DNA of 14,267 nucleotides from an uncultured Candidatus Saccharibacteria bacterium (GTDB lineage: Bacteria; Patescibacteriota; Saccharimonadia; Saccharimonadales; Saccharimonadaceae), in NCBI GenBank assembly GCA_948511255.1, contig CAOQNC010000009.1:1-14267 (forward strand). The letters are read 5' to 3'. Made by a program: the position numbers and the translations under genes. Shown piece by piece: positions 6,530 through 12,937 of the stretch (position 1 is the first letter of the stretch; every line of letters starts with the position of its first letter). The notes beneath the pieces were generated by a model that had not been told where the DNA came from, ran no database searches, and saw only the letters and a list, made by a program, of their open reading frames with translations.

Positions 6530-7533
6530 CGCTTCCGCAGAACCTCTCTTCTAATCTCGCCGAGCTCTGGCCTAAAATTCAGCAGCTCTACCCCGAGGCA
6601 AACTTCCTCCAATCCCCAGAGTGGGGCCGCATGAATGAACTTATCGGTCATAAAGTTATTATCGAGGCAACTGACAAGACCTGGTGCTTGATGATCGTCA
6701 AGAACGCCAAGCGCGGCCGCTATCTAGAAGTTCCCGGCGGACCGCTCCTCGATTGGCAAGACGAAACCGCCGTCCAGGAGATTTTTGCCAAAATTCGCGC
6801 TATCGCAAAGCGCGAGAAATGTGTTTTCGTTCGTCTCCGCCCCCAGCTTCGGAATACCCCTGAGAACCTTCAACTTCTCTCTAGCCTCGGCCTAAAGAAA
6901 GCCCCTATGCACCTCCACGCCGAGCACACCGTCATCCTTGACCTCGAAAAATCCGAAGATGAACTCCTGAAAGAAATGCGCCGCCAGACCCGCTACGAAG
7001 TTCGCCGCGCCGGCAAGCTCGGTATTACGGTCGATTGGTCCAGCAGCGAGGAGATTTTCCGCGAATTTCACCAAGTTCAGGCCGAGACCGCTCTCCGCCA
7101 GCATTTTGTCCCGCCCGATCTCAAAACCCTTCTCGCCGAGCGTGCCGCCTTCGACGACCACGCCCGCATCTATGTTGCCAAAACCGCCGAAGGCGAACCG
7201 ATTGCTTATGGTCTCATTTTGATTAGCGGCGTCGAGGCCGAGTATTTTGAAGCCGCTTCGACCGAGCTGAACCACAAGCTTCCTGGCGCCTATGCTCTCG
7301 AGTGGCAAGTCATCAAAGACCTCAAAAAACTCGGCATAAAACGCTATAATCTCTGGGGAATTGCCCCTCATGGCCAGAAAAATCACCGCTACGCCGGCGT
7401 TACCACTTTCAAAACCGGCTTCGGCGGCGAAATCATCGAGTTTGTCCCCGCCAGTGACCTTGTCATCCGCCGCTTCCGCTACCTCTTGAACCTCCTCGTC
7501 GAAACCGTCCGTAAAAAGAAAAGGCACCTCTAG
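6526..7533 (+). CDS. FemX/FemAB-like aminoacyltransferase (paralogue 1)
   Basis: The protein has 335 residues with the double-GNAT layout of the Fem family. Typical signatures are PEANFLQSPEWGRM (23-36), GGPLLDW (71-77), CVFVRLRPQL (99-108), EMRRQTRYEVRRAGKLGI (150-167), GAYALEWQVIKDLKKLGIKR (254-273) followed by YNLWGI, and FKTGFGGEI (295-303). It ends in a basic KKKRHL. Fem proteins add amino acids from aminoacyl-tRNA to the peptide stem of peptidoglycan precursors, building the cross-bridge, at the cytoplasmic face of the membrane. The two-helix coiled-coil arm of staphylococcal FemA is not evident, as in the shorter FemX form. The start overlaps the aminotransferase stop by 4 bp (ATGA). 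The amino acid used cannot be read from sequence. It is the last gene of the coupled operon. Confidence 0.9.
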   Translation: MTLPQNLSSNLAELWPKIQQLYPEANFLQSPEWGRMNELIGHKVIIEATDKTWCLMIVKNAKRGRYLEVPGGPLLDWQDETAVQEIFAKIRAIAKREKCVFVRLRPQLRNTPENLQLLSSLGLKKAPMHLHAEHTVILDLEKSEDELLKEMRRQTRYEVRRAGKLGITVDWSSSEEIFREFHQVQAETALRQHFVPPDLKTLLAERAAFDDHARIYVAKTAEGEPIAYGLILISGVEAEYFEAASTELNHKLPGAYALEWQVIKDLKKLGIKRYNLWGIAPHGQKNHRYAGVTTFKTGFGGEIIEFVPASDLVIRRFRYLLNLLVETVRKKKRHL

Positions 7534-7561
7534 TGAACCGTCAGAAATGCCCTATAATACC

Positions 7562-7590
7562 ATTATAGCACACTCTTCCGAAAAAGTCAA
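7562..7590 (-). promoter_or_regulatory. Strong minus-strand promoter pointing into the FemX paralogue 1 gene (antisense)
   Basis: Read on the minus strand: TTGACT (7590-7585), 17 bases, TATAAT (7567-7562), with TGC before and GG after it. It matches the rpsJ, abrB-like and exported-protein promoters almost throughout. No minus-strand gene lies ahead, so transcription would run antisense through the femX gene. The -10 also forms a palindrome, CTATAAT-ACC-ATTATAG (7552-7568), with a plus-strand TATAAT at 7553-7558 whose -35 is weak. Confidence 0.75.
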
Positions 7591-7658
7591 TAATCAGCCC
7601 GCAAAAGCTGCCAAAATCACAAGAAAGCAATCAAATAATCTAAATAGCAGGAGTAAAA

Positions 7659-8927
7659 ATGTCAGAAAAAACTAAATCCACCCCCGAATCCCAGGCAGGG
7701 GATCAGTCCACCGCCCCAAAAACTTCCGAAAAAGTTCATCGCACCACCGTCAGGACTCCAGCCAGCACTGTTATTATCGAAACCACTACCAAAGAAATCC
7801 CCGCTTCGGAAATCTCCGAGGTCGCGAAAGCCACGGGAAAATCCGAAGCCGCCGTCATTGCCGAAGTGGAGACCGAAGCGGAAGCCAAAACTCCTACCGT
7901 CTCTGTCTTCAATTTCGAGGATGCTAAAAATCGCGAAGAGTGGGACGATTTCGTCACTAGCCACCCTGAGGCAAACTTCCTCCAGTCTTGGGACTTTTAC
8001 GAGTTCCATTTGAGTCGCGGCAACCATATCGTTCGTCGCCTCGCCAAAGACGAGCATGGTAAAATCGTTGCCGCTTACGCTGGCGTTATCGAAGCCGCTC
8101 GGCGTGGCCGCCACCTCGCTATCGCTGGCGGCCCGATTCTTGACTGGTCGAACCAGCCACTTATCACTGCTATCTTTGAAGACATGCGCATCCAGGGTAA
8201 AAAGGAAAACTGCGTCTTTGTCCGCGTTCGTCCGCAGCTCGAACGCACGCCCGAAAATCTCCAACTTCTCGAAAGCCGCGGGTTGAAGCCAGCTCCAATG
8301 TATCTTTCGGTCGAGTTTGCCGGCGTTCTCGACCTAAATAAATCCGAAGACGAAATCCTAAAAGGTATGCGCCAGCGCCTCCGCCGCGCTCTTCGCAAAG
8401 CTGCTAAAAATGATATCCAAGTCGAAAAGTCCACTGATCCGAAAGACATCCACGAGTTCTACCAGATCCAGCTCCAGACCGCTAACCGTCATGAATTTGT
8501 TGCCTTCTCCGAAGATTTCTTCACCAAACAATTTGCCGCCCTCGCCAAAAACGGCGAAGCTGTCCTCTATACTGCAAAATATCAGGACCAAATCCTCGCC
8601 CAAAACTTCATGATCTTCTACGGCAACGAGGCCTCCTATCATTACGGCGTCTCTTCCGAGCTTGGCACGAAGTATTCCGGCGCTCCGCTCCTCCATATGG
8701 AAGCTATGCGCGACGCTCGCGAACGGGGGATTAAGCGCTACAATTTCTGGGGCATCGTCGAGGAAGACGAAATCCATCATCGTTTCTACGGCGTCTCCTG
8801 CTTCAAGCGCGGCTTCGGCGTCGACGAACTTCGCTATACTCCAGCTCACGACATCATCCTAAAACCCGCCAAATACACCATCACCAAGCTCATCGAGTCC
8901 GTCCGCAAAAAAGTCCGCCACGTCTAA
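7659..8927 (+). CDS. FemX/FemAB-like aminoacyltransferase (paralogue 2) with an N-terminal extension
   Basis: The protein has 422 residues. From about residue 80 it parallels the upstream FemX: PEANFLQSWDFYEF (103-116), GGPILDW, NCVFVRVRPQLERTPENLQL, a basic stretch MRQRLRRALRKAAKN, GAPLLHMEAMRDARERGIKR followed by YNFWGI, FKRGFG, and a final SVRKKVRHV. The first 80 residues are Ser/Thr/Lys/Glu-rich and probably mostly disordered, with one helical patch around ISEVAKATGKSEAAVIAEV. This part is absent from the other copy. AGGAG at 7649-7653 sits 5 bases before the ATG. The role is probably the second residue of a peptidoglycan cross-bridge, as in FemA/FemB-type pairs; this is inference. No strong plus-strand promoter is visible in 7534-7658, so it may be read through from the operon or from the weak TATAAT at 7553. 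Confidence 0.9.
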   Translation: MSEKTKSTPESQAGDQSTAPKTSEKVHRTTVRTPASTVIIETTTKEIPASEISEVAKATGKSEAAVIAEVETEAEAKTPTVSVFNFEDAKNREEWDDFVTSHPEANFLQSWDFYEFHLSRGNHIVRRLAKDEHGKIVAAYAGVIEAARRGRHLAIAGGPILDWSNQPLITAIFEDMRIQGKKENCVFVRVRPQLERTPENLQLLESRGLKPAPMYLSVEFAGVLDLNKSEDEILKGMRQRLRRALRKAAKNDIQVEKSTDPKDIHEFYQIQLQTANRHEFVAFSEDFFTKQFAALAKNGEAVLYTAKYQDQILAQNFMIFYGNEASYHYGVSSELGTKYSGAPLLHMEAMRDARERGIKRYNFWGIVEEDEIHHRFYGVSCFKRGFGVDELRYTPAHDIILKPAKYTITKLIESVRKKVRHV

Positions 8928-8977
8928 TATTTGACGCTAAAACCGTAAAATATTACGCCTAGTCCACAAAAAGACGC

Positions 8978-9000
8978 AGCCCGGACGCGATGTCCGGGCT
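8978..9000 (-). terminator. GC-rich hairpin, terminator for the AbrB-like gene
   Basis: AGCCCGGAC (8978-8986) pairs with GTCCGGGCT (8992-9000), 9 bp with a 5-base loop. On the minus strand it is followed by GCGTCTTTTT, a usable T tract; on the plus strand no T run follows, so it may only weakly stop the femX transcript. A second small hairpin, GGGC/GCCC, lies at 9045-9058 within the abrB-like 3' leader. Confidence 0.7.
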
Positions 9001-9068
9001 AACTAATGAACTAGAGATTTGAAATAGGAAGTGCCGTAGATCCATGGGCGGTCATGCCCGGGCCGATT

Positions 9069-9386
9069 TTATTCCTCAATACTTGCGATAACCTCGCGCA
9101 TCTGAGCGACTAAACCGGTCAGCTCAGCCACTTTCTCGGCGGGGATGTCGGGGCTATAGCTTATTTCTTCAAGGGACACCTCCAGCGACTCCATGTGAGA
9201 AGCGAAGTCATTATAGGGATGAAATTTGCGGATCGTCAGCGTATTGTCGTTACCAGTAATCAGCACCTGAGACCTCTCGCGCAGCCCCAGTCTCGCCCGC
9301 ATCGGCTTTGGAACGACAATCCGCCCCAAATCATCCATGCGCGCTACGATACCAGTACCGTCCTTCGTCACGACTTCTGTCATCAT
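9069..9386 (-). CDS. AbrB/SpoVT-type transition-state regulator
   Basis: The protein has 105 residues. The AbrB-like swapped-hairpin domain occupies about 10-55: GTGIVARMDDLGRIVVPKPM then RARLGLRERSQVLI and NTLTIRKF, matching the family pattern G-I-V-R-x-hydrophobic-D-x-L-G-R-hydrophobic-V-hydrophobic-P. AbrB proteins are dimeric or tetrameric DNA-binding regulators. Residues 57-105 form an acidic, helical tail (PAEKVAELTGLVAQMREVIA) that could mediate oligomerisation. The first of two adjacent ATGs is preferred: GGAGGT lies 8 bases upstream. Its promoter is one of the recurring 31-bp forms, and it is divergent from the six-helix membrane protein gene, which may be a target. No toxin gene is adjacent, so an antitoxin role is unlikely. 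Confidence 0.9.
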   Translation of the reverse strand: MMTEVVTKDGTGIVARMDDLGRIVVPKPMRARLGLRERSQVLITGNDNTLTIRKFHPYNDFASHMESLEVSLEEISYSPDIPAEKVAELTGLVAQMREVIASIEE

Positions 9387-9453
9387 TACACTCTACCTCC
9401 AAAATCAGATGTACCAGCCAAAACACACAGAAAGTGCGGCCGGCCATACCTCC

Positions 9454-9482
9454 ATTGTAGCACACTTTTCATAAAAAGTCAA
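9454..9482 (-). promoter_or_regulatory. Promoter of the AbrB-like gene (shared 31-bp form)
   Basis: Read on the minus strand: TTGACT (9482-9477), 17 bases, TACAAT (9459-9454), with TGC before and GG after it. Start expected near 9447, leader about 60 nt. Confidence 0.85.
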
Positions 9483-9561
9483 TAGTAAACTTCCCAAATC
9501 AAGAAAAGTGTCAAAAATACTCATCCTTTGCCAGACATCTTTGCCGGAGATTTTCGCCAAA

Positions 9562-9583
9562 ACGCTTATGCGTATGGTATAAT
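9562..9583 (+). promoter_or_regulatory. Promoter of the six-helix membrane protein gene
   Basis: Extended -10 TGGTATAAT with TATAAT at 9578-9583. No good -35 is visible. A small dyad ACGC-TTAT-GCGT (9562-9573) sits just upstream. Start expected near 9590; AGAGGA at 9595-9600 is a ribosome binding site 9 bases before the ATG. The rest of the intergenic 9483-9561 shows nothing distinct. Confidence 0.7.
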
Positions 9584-9609
9584 AGACTAAAGTAAGAGGA
9601 TTTTTAACT

Positions 9610-10233
9610 ATGGCGCACATCAAGCGTAAATATATTGACAGCCATTGGCTAGTGTTTATCTTTCAGGGGGCAATCGCTCTATTCTTTGGTTGTCTGGCCC
9701 TGTTCACCGGCAGCGAAAGCCCGAGAACTCTCACTCCAATTATCGGCATCGCCCTGCTCGCTCTCGCCGTTGTCGAATTCGCCAACTCCCTCCATCGTAG
9801 CCGCAACCGCCAGGGCTGGCTCATCGCAACCCTCGTCGCGCTCTTTGACGCCGCTTTTGGTCTCGTTCTAATCTGCCTCACCGGCCAAGAAATGGTTTGG
9901 CAACTTTCTACCCTCGCTGCCTATACTGTCATCCGTGGCATTTTCGAACTTGTTATCGGCTTCCGCACCACCGTCGACCCGACCGACCGCTTCATCTGGG
10001 TTCTCACCGGCATCGCTGGCATCATCTTCGGTATCGTAATCCTGAACTCCGGCCATCTCATGAACATTGATTTCGTTCGCTTCTTCGGCGCCTACCTCTT
10101 TATCTTTGGCGTCTCCAGCCTAATTTATGGTGTCCATAACCGCTCCCAGAAGCTCGAAGACCGCGAGGCTCGCGCCGAGGCTGCCAAAGCCGCCCGCAAG
10201 ACAAAAGCCGCCAAAAAGCTAGCCAAGAAATAG
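9610..10233 (+). CDS. Six-helix integral membrane protein, HdeD/DUF308-like
   Basis: The protein has 207 residues with six hydrophobic helices at about 13-32, 41-61, 69-91, 95-117, 127-146 and 153-173, separated by short loops. The arrangement of three helix pairs and glycine-rich helices resembles HdeD-family (DUF308) proteins, which in enterics are linked to acid resistance; I call this by shape and not by a diagnostic motif. The last 30 residues are Lys/Ala/Arg/Glu-rich and end in KTKAAKKLAKK, a basic cytoplasmic tail like those on two other proteins here. The gene is divergent from the AbrB-like regulator and has its own promoter; the next gene begins 37 bases later from a separate promoter, without a terminator between. 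Confidence 0.75.
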   Translation: MAHIKRKYIDSHWLVFIFQGAIALFFGCLALFTGSESPRTLTPIIGIALLALAVVEFANSLHRSRNRQGWLIATLVALFDAAFGLVLICLTGQEMVWQLSTLAAYTVIRGIFELVIGFRTTVDPTDRFIWVLTGIAGIIFGIVILNSGHLMNIDFVRFFGAYLFIFGVSSLIYGVHNRSQKLEDREARAEAAKAARKTKAAKKLAKK

Positions 10234-10237
10234 ACCC

Positions 10238-10264
10238 TTGTTTTAGCACGCAATATGCTATAAT
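10238..10264 (+). promoter_or_regulatory. Promoter of the GalU-like gene, predicting a leaderless mRNA
   Basis: TATGCTATAAT with TATAAT at 10259-10264, preceded by a poor -35 (TTGTTT at 10238-10243, 15-bp spacer). The ATG begins 6 bases after the hexamer, at the expected transcription start. No ribosome binding site is present. Confidence 0.75.
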
Positions 10265-10270
10265 AGCGAT

Positions 10271-11149
10271 ATGAACTATCGTACCCCAACCAAGGCGATC
10301 ATTACCGATGCTGGTTTTGCGAGCCGTTATTTACCAATCACTAAAACTATGCCGAAAGCGATGCTTCCGCTCGGTGCGAAGCCGATTATGCAACTCGTCG
10401 TCGAAGAATGCGCCGAAGCTGGTATCGAAGAAATCATCATCGTCGCGACCCCTGAAGGCAAGCCGATTTACGAAGACTATTTCAACAACGCTATCACCCG
10501 AATCAAGAAACAGCTCCGCTCTCAGGGCAAAGAAGATCGCTACGCTCCAATTGAACAAATCCTCAACTTCCCTAAAATCACCGTTATCGAGCAAGATCCG
10601 TCCTACCCTTACGGCAATGGCTCTCCGATTGCTTCCGCGCGCAAGTTCATCCAGGATGACGAAGCCTTTGTCGTTCTTTACTCTGATGACGTCGTCTTTG
10701 GTTCGTCCGATGTAAAAACCCTCATTGAATCTTATCAACAGCACCCCGAAGCGAAGGCGATTATCATCTCCCAGGAAATGCCCCGCGAGGTGCTTAATAA
10801 ATACGGTATCATTCGCCTAAAAGAAGGTAACGAAATGCTTCTCCACAACATTGTCGAGAAGCCGAAAATCGAAGATGCTCCTTCGAATCTCACTAGCTAT
10901 GGCCGCTACCTGCTTACTCCGGAAGTTTTTGACTATCTTGATCCGCGCAACACCGGTCTCGATAATGAGCTTTGGACGGTCGACGCGATTACGCGCATGG
11001 TTGATGATGGTGATGTGATCGTCGAAAAAACGCATGGTGAATGGATGACGACCGGCGACCCGAAGAACTATCTCCAGGCCTATCTGAAATATGCCGCTGA
11101 GGTCGACGGTCTTGGTGACCTGATCAAAGAAACCGCCCAGAAATATTAA
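10271..11149 (+). CDS. GalU-like nucleotidyltransferase (UTP-glucose-1-phosphate uridylyltransferase family)
   Basis: The protein has 292 residues, the usual GalU size. Family landmarks: DAGFASRYLPITKTMPKAML at 13-32, KPIMQLVVEECAEAGIEEI (37-55), YSDDVVFG (137-144) with the metal-site Asp pair, VEKPK (195-199), GRYLLTPEVFDYLD (211-224) and WMTTGDPKNYLQAYLKYA (258-275). Bacterial GalU makes UDP-glucose from UTP and glucose-1-phosphate. Several signature residues differ: G-x-G-T-R is GFASR, PKEMLP is PKAMLP, the GLGHA motif looks like GNGSP near 115-119, and EIQLTDAI is ELWTVDAI. It is therefore a divergent member and its nucleotide or sugar may differ. The gene starts without a leader; a hairpin and a small membrane-protein gene follow. 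Confidence 0.85.
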   Translation: MNYRTPTKAIITDAGFASRYLPITKTMPKAMLPLGAKPIMQLVVEECAEAGIEEIIIVATPEGKPIYEDYFNNAITRIKKQLRSQGKEDRYAPIEQILNFPKITVIEQDPSYPYGNGSPIASARKFIQDDEAFVVLYSDDVVFGSSDVKTLIESYQQHPEAKAIIISQEMPREVLNKYGIIRLKEGNEMLLHNIVEKPKIEDAPSNLTSYGRYLLTPEVFDYLDPRNTGLDNELWTVDAITRMVDDGDVIVEKTHGEWMTTGDPKNYLQAYLKYAAEVDGLGDLIKETAQKY

Positions 11150-11157
11150 AAACTTTT

Positions 11158-11183
11158 GCGCCGCAGTTCGTTCGCTGTGGCGC
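11158..11183 (+). terminator. Hairpin after the GalU-like gene
   Basis: GCGCCGCAG (11158-11166) pairs with CTGTGGCGC (11175-11183), 9 pairs with one G-T wobble and an 8-base loop, 8 bases after the stop. The downstream ATTTAAT is a weak T tract, so it may only attenuate read-through into the next gene. Confidence 0.65.
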
Positions 11184-11224
11184 ATTTAATAGCGGGTAAA
11201 ATCGCTCGCAAAGGAGGTAAATAA

Positions 11225-11614
11225 ATGAACGTAGCAGAATGGATTTTAGTCGTGATGCTCTCATGCGCATTGTTGATTTTCTTGATTGCAGGCATCGTCC
11301 TCGCCATCAAACTTATCCGGCTCACCGAGGAGGCTCAAAAAATCGTCGCCACCGGCCAGCAAATCGCTACCAAGGCCGACGATATTGTCGACAACGTCAA
11401 AGGTATGACCTCAGTCGGCGGCATCGTCAAAACTTTCGCCAACCGCGTTATCACTAACCAAGAACGCCGCTATGCCGAAGAAGACGTCGCTCGCGCCGCT
11501 GCGGAAGAAATTGTCACCGAAGCCGCCGAGGCAGCGGCCCGTGAAAACGCCCAGGCCTCTCGCGATGCTCGCGGCAAAGGCGACCACGCCAAGTCTAGCA
11601 AAGCCAAGAAATAA
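11225..11614 (+). CDS. Small membrane-anchored coiled-coil protein
   Basis: The protein has 129 residues. A single hydrophobic helix at about 5-29 is followed by LIRLTEEAQKIVATGQQIAT and a long helical, probably coiled-coil stretch to about residue 110, then a Lys/Ser tail (GDHAKSSKAKK). The layout resembles DUF948/YtxH-type small stress or envelope proteins, but I cannot assign a family. A very strong ribosome binding site AAGGAGGT (11211-11218) lies 6 bases before the ATG. It is probably the second gene of a unit with the galU-like gene, partly separated by the hairpin. A direct partner is not apparent. Confidence 0.82.
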   Translation: MNVAEWILVVMLSCALLIFLIAGIVLAIKLIRLTEEAQKIVATGQQIATKADDIVDNVKGMTSVGGIVKTFANRVITNQERRYAEEDVARAAAEEIVTEAAEAAARENAQASRDARGKGDHAKSSKAKK

Positions 11615-11643
11615 CAATAACTCCAGGGCTCGGTAGTAGGAAA

Positions 11644-11672
11644 ATGGGGCGTTCCGTATAGGAACGCCCCAT
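11644..11672 (-). terminator. Strong hairpin between convergent genes, terminator in both directions
   Basis: ATGGGGCGTTCC (11644-11655) pairs perfectly with GGAACGCCCCAT (11661-11672), 12 bp with a 5-base loop GTATA. On the minus strand the stem runs into TTTTCC, the better T tract, so it best serves the exported-protein gene; the small membrane-protein gene also ends here. Confidence 0.82.
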
Positions 11673-11688
11673 AAGGGTTGGAAGGAAC

Positions 11689-12791
11689 AAAACATGCTAG
11701 TTAAAAAGCGTTGACCTGGGGTTAGGCGGTCACTACGGGACGATCCGGTGCCGCCGGCATCACGGTCTGCTCGACCGTCTCATAGCTCGGCATGCCGGGA
11801 TCGATAACCTCGTGGGCTTCCTCGACATTCGTCTCAATCTGACCGGCAGACGGATACCCAAGCGAACCGTACGGCATCAAGAGCTCAAAGCTCTCCAGCC
11901 AGCTGACATAGCTCGGCTGGTAGTATTCCGCCGCATCGCGCAGCTTTTCCCAAGCCTGGGCAAGCTCCTCGTCAGAGAGAGTTGCCTTCAGGGCGACAAT
12001 GTCCTTGCCAGAATTGACAACATCAGGCGACAGCGCCGCGTAGAGGTCACGGAAGGCCTTGCTCTTGACGATTGCCGTCGTGAATTCCAACAGCTCATCG
12101 ATGTTCATTTCATCGACGTTCTTGCCGTCCAGATTGACCAGCGCACTCTGATTCTCGGTCAGCGCTTTCAGCGCCTCGCGCACCTGCTTGGCCGCCGGCA
12201 GCGTCTCTTCGCTCAGATAGCCGTCGACGAACTCGGTCACGAACGGATCACTCCGGTACTCGGGCAGGATCTTGATGGCCAGCATCATCTCGCGGGCGCT
12301 CGAAATGGGTAACACGCTCAGCGCGCCCCAAGTCTCGCGTTCGGTCAGATGATCGCCAAGGATTTCGGTTTGCCCGAGAAAGAGCCGGTCGTAGCGTGCG
12401 ATTTCCGCGTCACAGCAAATCCTCAGGCTTTTCCAACCCGAATACAGCGAAAACGCAGGGTTCATCTTTTCGACCAGAGAGATAATCTTCTGGGCGTCGC
12501 TTAACCTTACCAGCTGATACAGCCTGGCATAAGTTCCGCTTTCGTACTCAGTTTCGAAGGCGACTTCGGTGCCATCCCAATACAGGTTCGGGTTAGCCTT
12601 GTTGAACTCCGCGGCAGCTTCGGCCGGGTCATAGGTTGAAGCGGAGACCGGAACGGCCAAAGCAGCCATCATCATAACAGCCAGCAGGAAAGCAAAACAT
12701 TTTTTCACAGGGAATCTTCCTTTCGTTTTTAAAGATTTTCGGATCTAATGGGCTTGACTACCAAAGGCTAACAGGAAAACTAGCATGTTTT
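11689..12791. repeat. 14-bp inverted repeat pair flanking the exported-protein gene
   Basis: AAAACATGCTAGTT (11689-11702) has its exact reverse complement AACTAGCATGTTTT at 12778-12791. One copy lies 20 bases after the stop, the other about 70 bases before the start, both within the predicted transcript. They could pair to join the mRNA ends, or be terminal repeats of a one-gene cassette. Confidence 0.6.
11722..12708 (-). CDS. Exported protein with Sec signal peptide, unknown family
   Basis: The protein has 328 residues. The N-terminus MKKCFAFLLA then VMMMAALAVPVSA is a clear Sec signal peptide, with cleavage likely after VSA (residue 23). No lipobox is convincing, since the only Cys near the start is at residue 4. 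The mature part is acidic and mostly helical, with several Tyr/Trp (NPNLYWDG, SLYSGWKSL, EYYQPSYVSWLESFELL) and one adjacent Cys pair (about residue 98). The last 40 residues are Pro/Glu/Val-rich and probably extended. I do not recognise a family. Start is GTG at 12706-12708; AAAGGAAG lies 7 bases upstream. It is a single-gene unit with its own promoter, a leader of about 130 nt and terminator. Codon use (CTG, GCG, GAG) differs from plus-strand neighbours. Confidence 0.85.
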   Translation of the reverse strand: MKKCFAFLLAVMMMAALAVPVSASTYDPAEAAAEFNKANPNLYWDGTEVAFETEYESGTYARLYQLVRLSDAQKIISLVEKMNPAFSLYSGWKSLRICCDAEIARYDRLFLGQTEILGDHLTERETWGALSVLPISSAREMMLAIKILPEYRSDPFVTEFVDGYLSEETLPAAKQVREALKALTENQSALVNLDGKNVDEMNIDELLEFTTAIVKSKAFRDLYAALSPDVVNSGKDIVALKATLSDEELAQAWEKLRDAAEYYQPSYVSWLESFELLMPYGSLGYPSAGQIETNVEEAHEVIDPGMPSYETVEQTVMPAAPDRPVVTA

Positions 12792-12797
12792 TAGAGG

Positions 12798-12825
12798 TCG
12801 TGCGGCTTCGAGACGCGATGTCATA
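12798..12825 (-). promoter_or_regulatory. Hairpin in the leader of the exported-protein gene
   Basis: On the minus strand GGCTTC and GAAGCC form a 6-bp stem with a loop of about 16 bases, within the predicted 130-nt leader (12709-12836). No known riboswitch pattern is recognised. Confidence 0.3.
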
Positions 12826-12842
12826 GAAGCCCCACCACTACC

Positions 12843-12871
12843 AGTATAGCACACTTTCCTAAAAAAGTCAA
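12843..12871 (-). promoter_or_regulatory. Promoter of the exported-protein gene (shared 31-bp form)
   Basis: Read on the minus strand: TTGACT (12871-12866), 17 bases, TATACT (12848-12843), with TGC before and GG after it. Start expected near 12836. It is divergent from the dnaE promoter. Confidence 0.86.
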
Positions 12872-12903
12872 TACTATTTATGCTATTTCACTAAAAATCA
12901 ACT

Positions 12904-12931
12904 CTTACATCACGAAGACTTGTGCTATAAT
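12904..12931 (+). promoter_or_regulatory. Promoter of dnaE, predicting a leaderless mRNA
   Basis: CTTACA (12904-12909), 16-bp spacer, TGTGCTATAAT with TATAAT at 12926-12931. The ATG begins 6 bases later, at the expected transcript start, and no ribosome binding site precedes it. Confidence 0.78.
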
Positions 12932-12937
12932 TAACCT

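Noticed and set aside
6892..7527. 211-codon minus-strand frame downstream of the antisense promoter
   Set aside because: No ribosome binding site, composition is that of a shadow of femX, and it overlaps motifs of a recognised gene. The promoter itself is kept as a finding.
7662..8264. 200-codon minus-strand frame
   Set aside because: Shadow of femX paralogue 2; Gly/Phe-rich low-quality sequence with no start signals.
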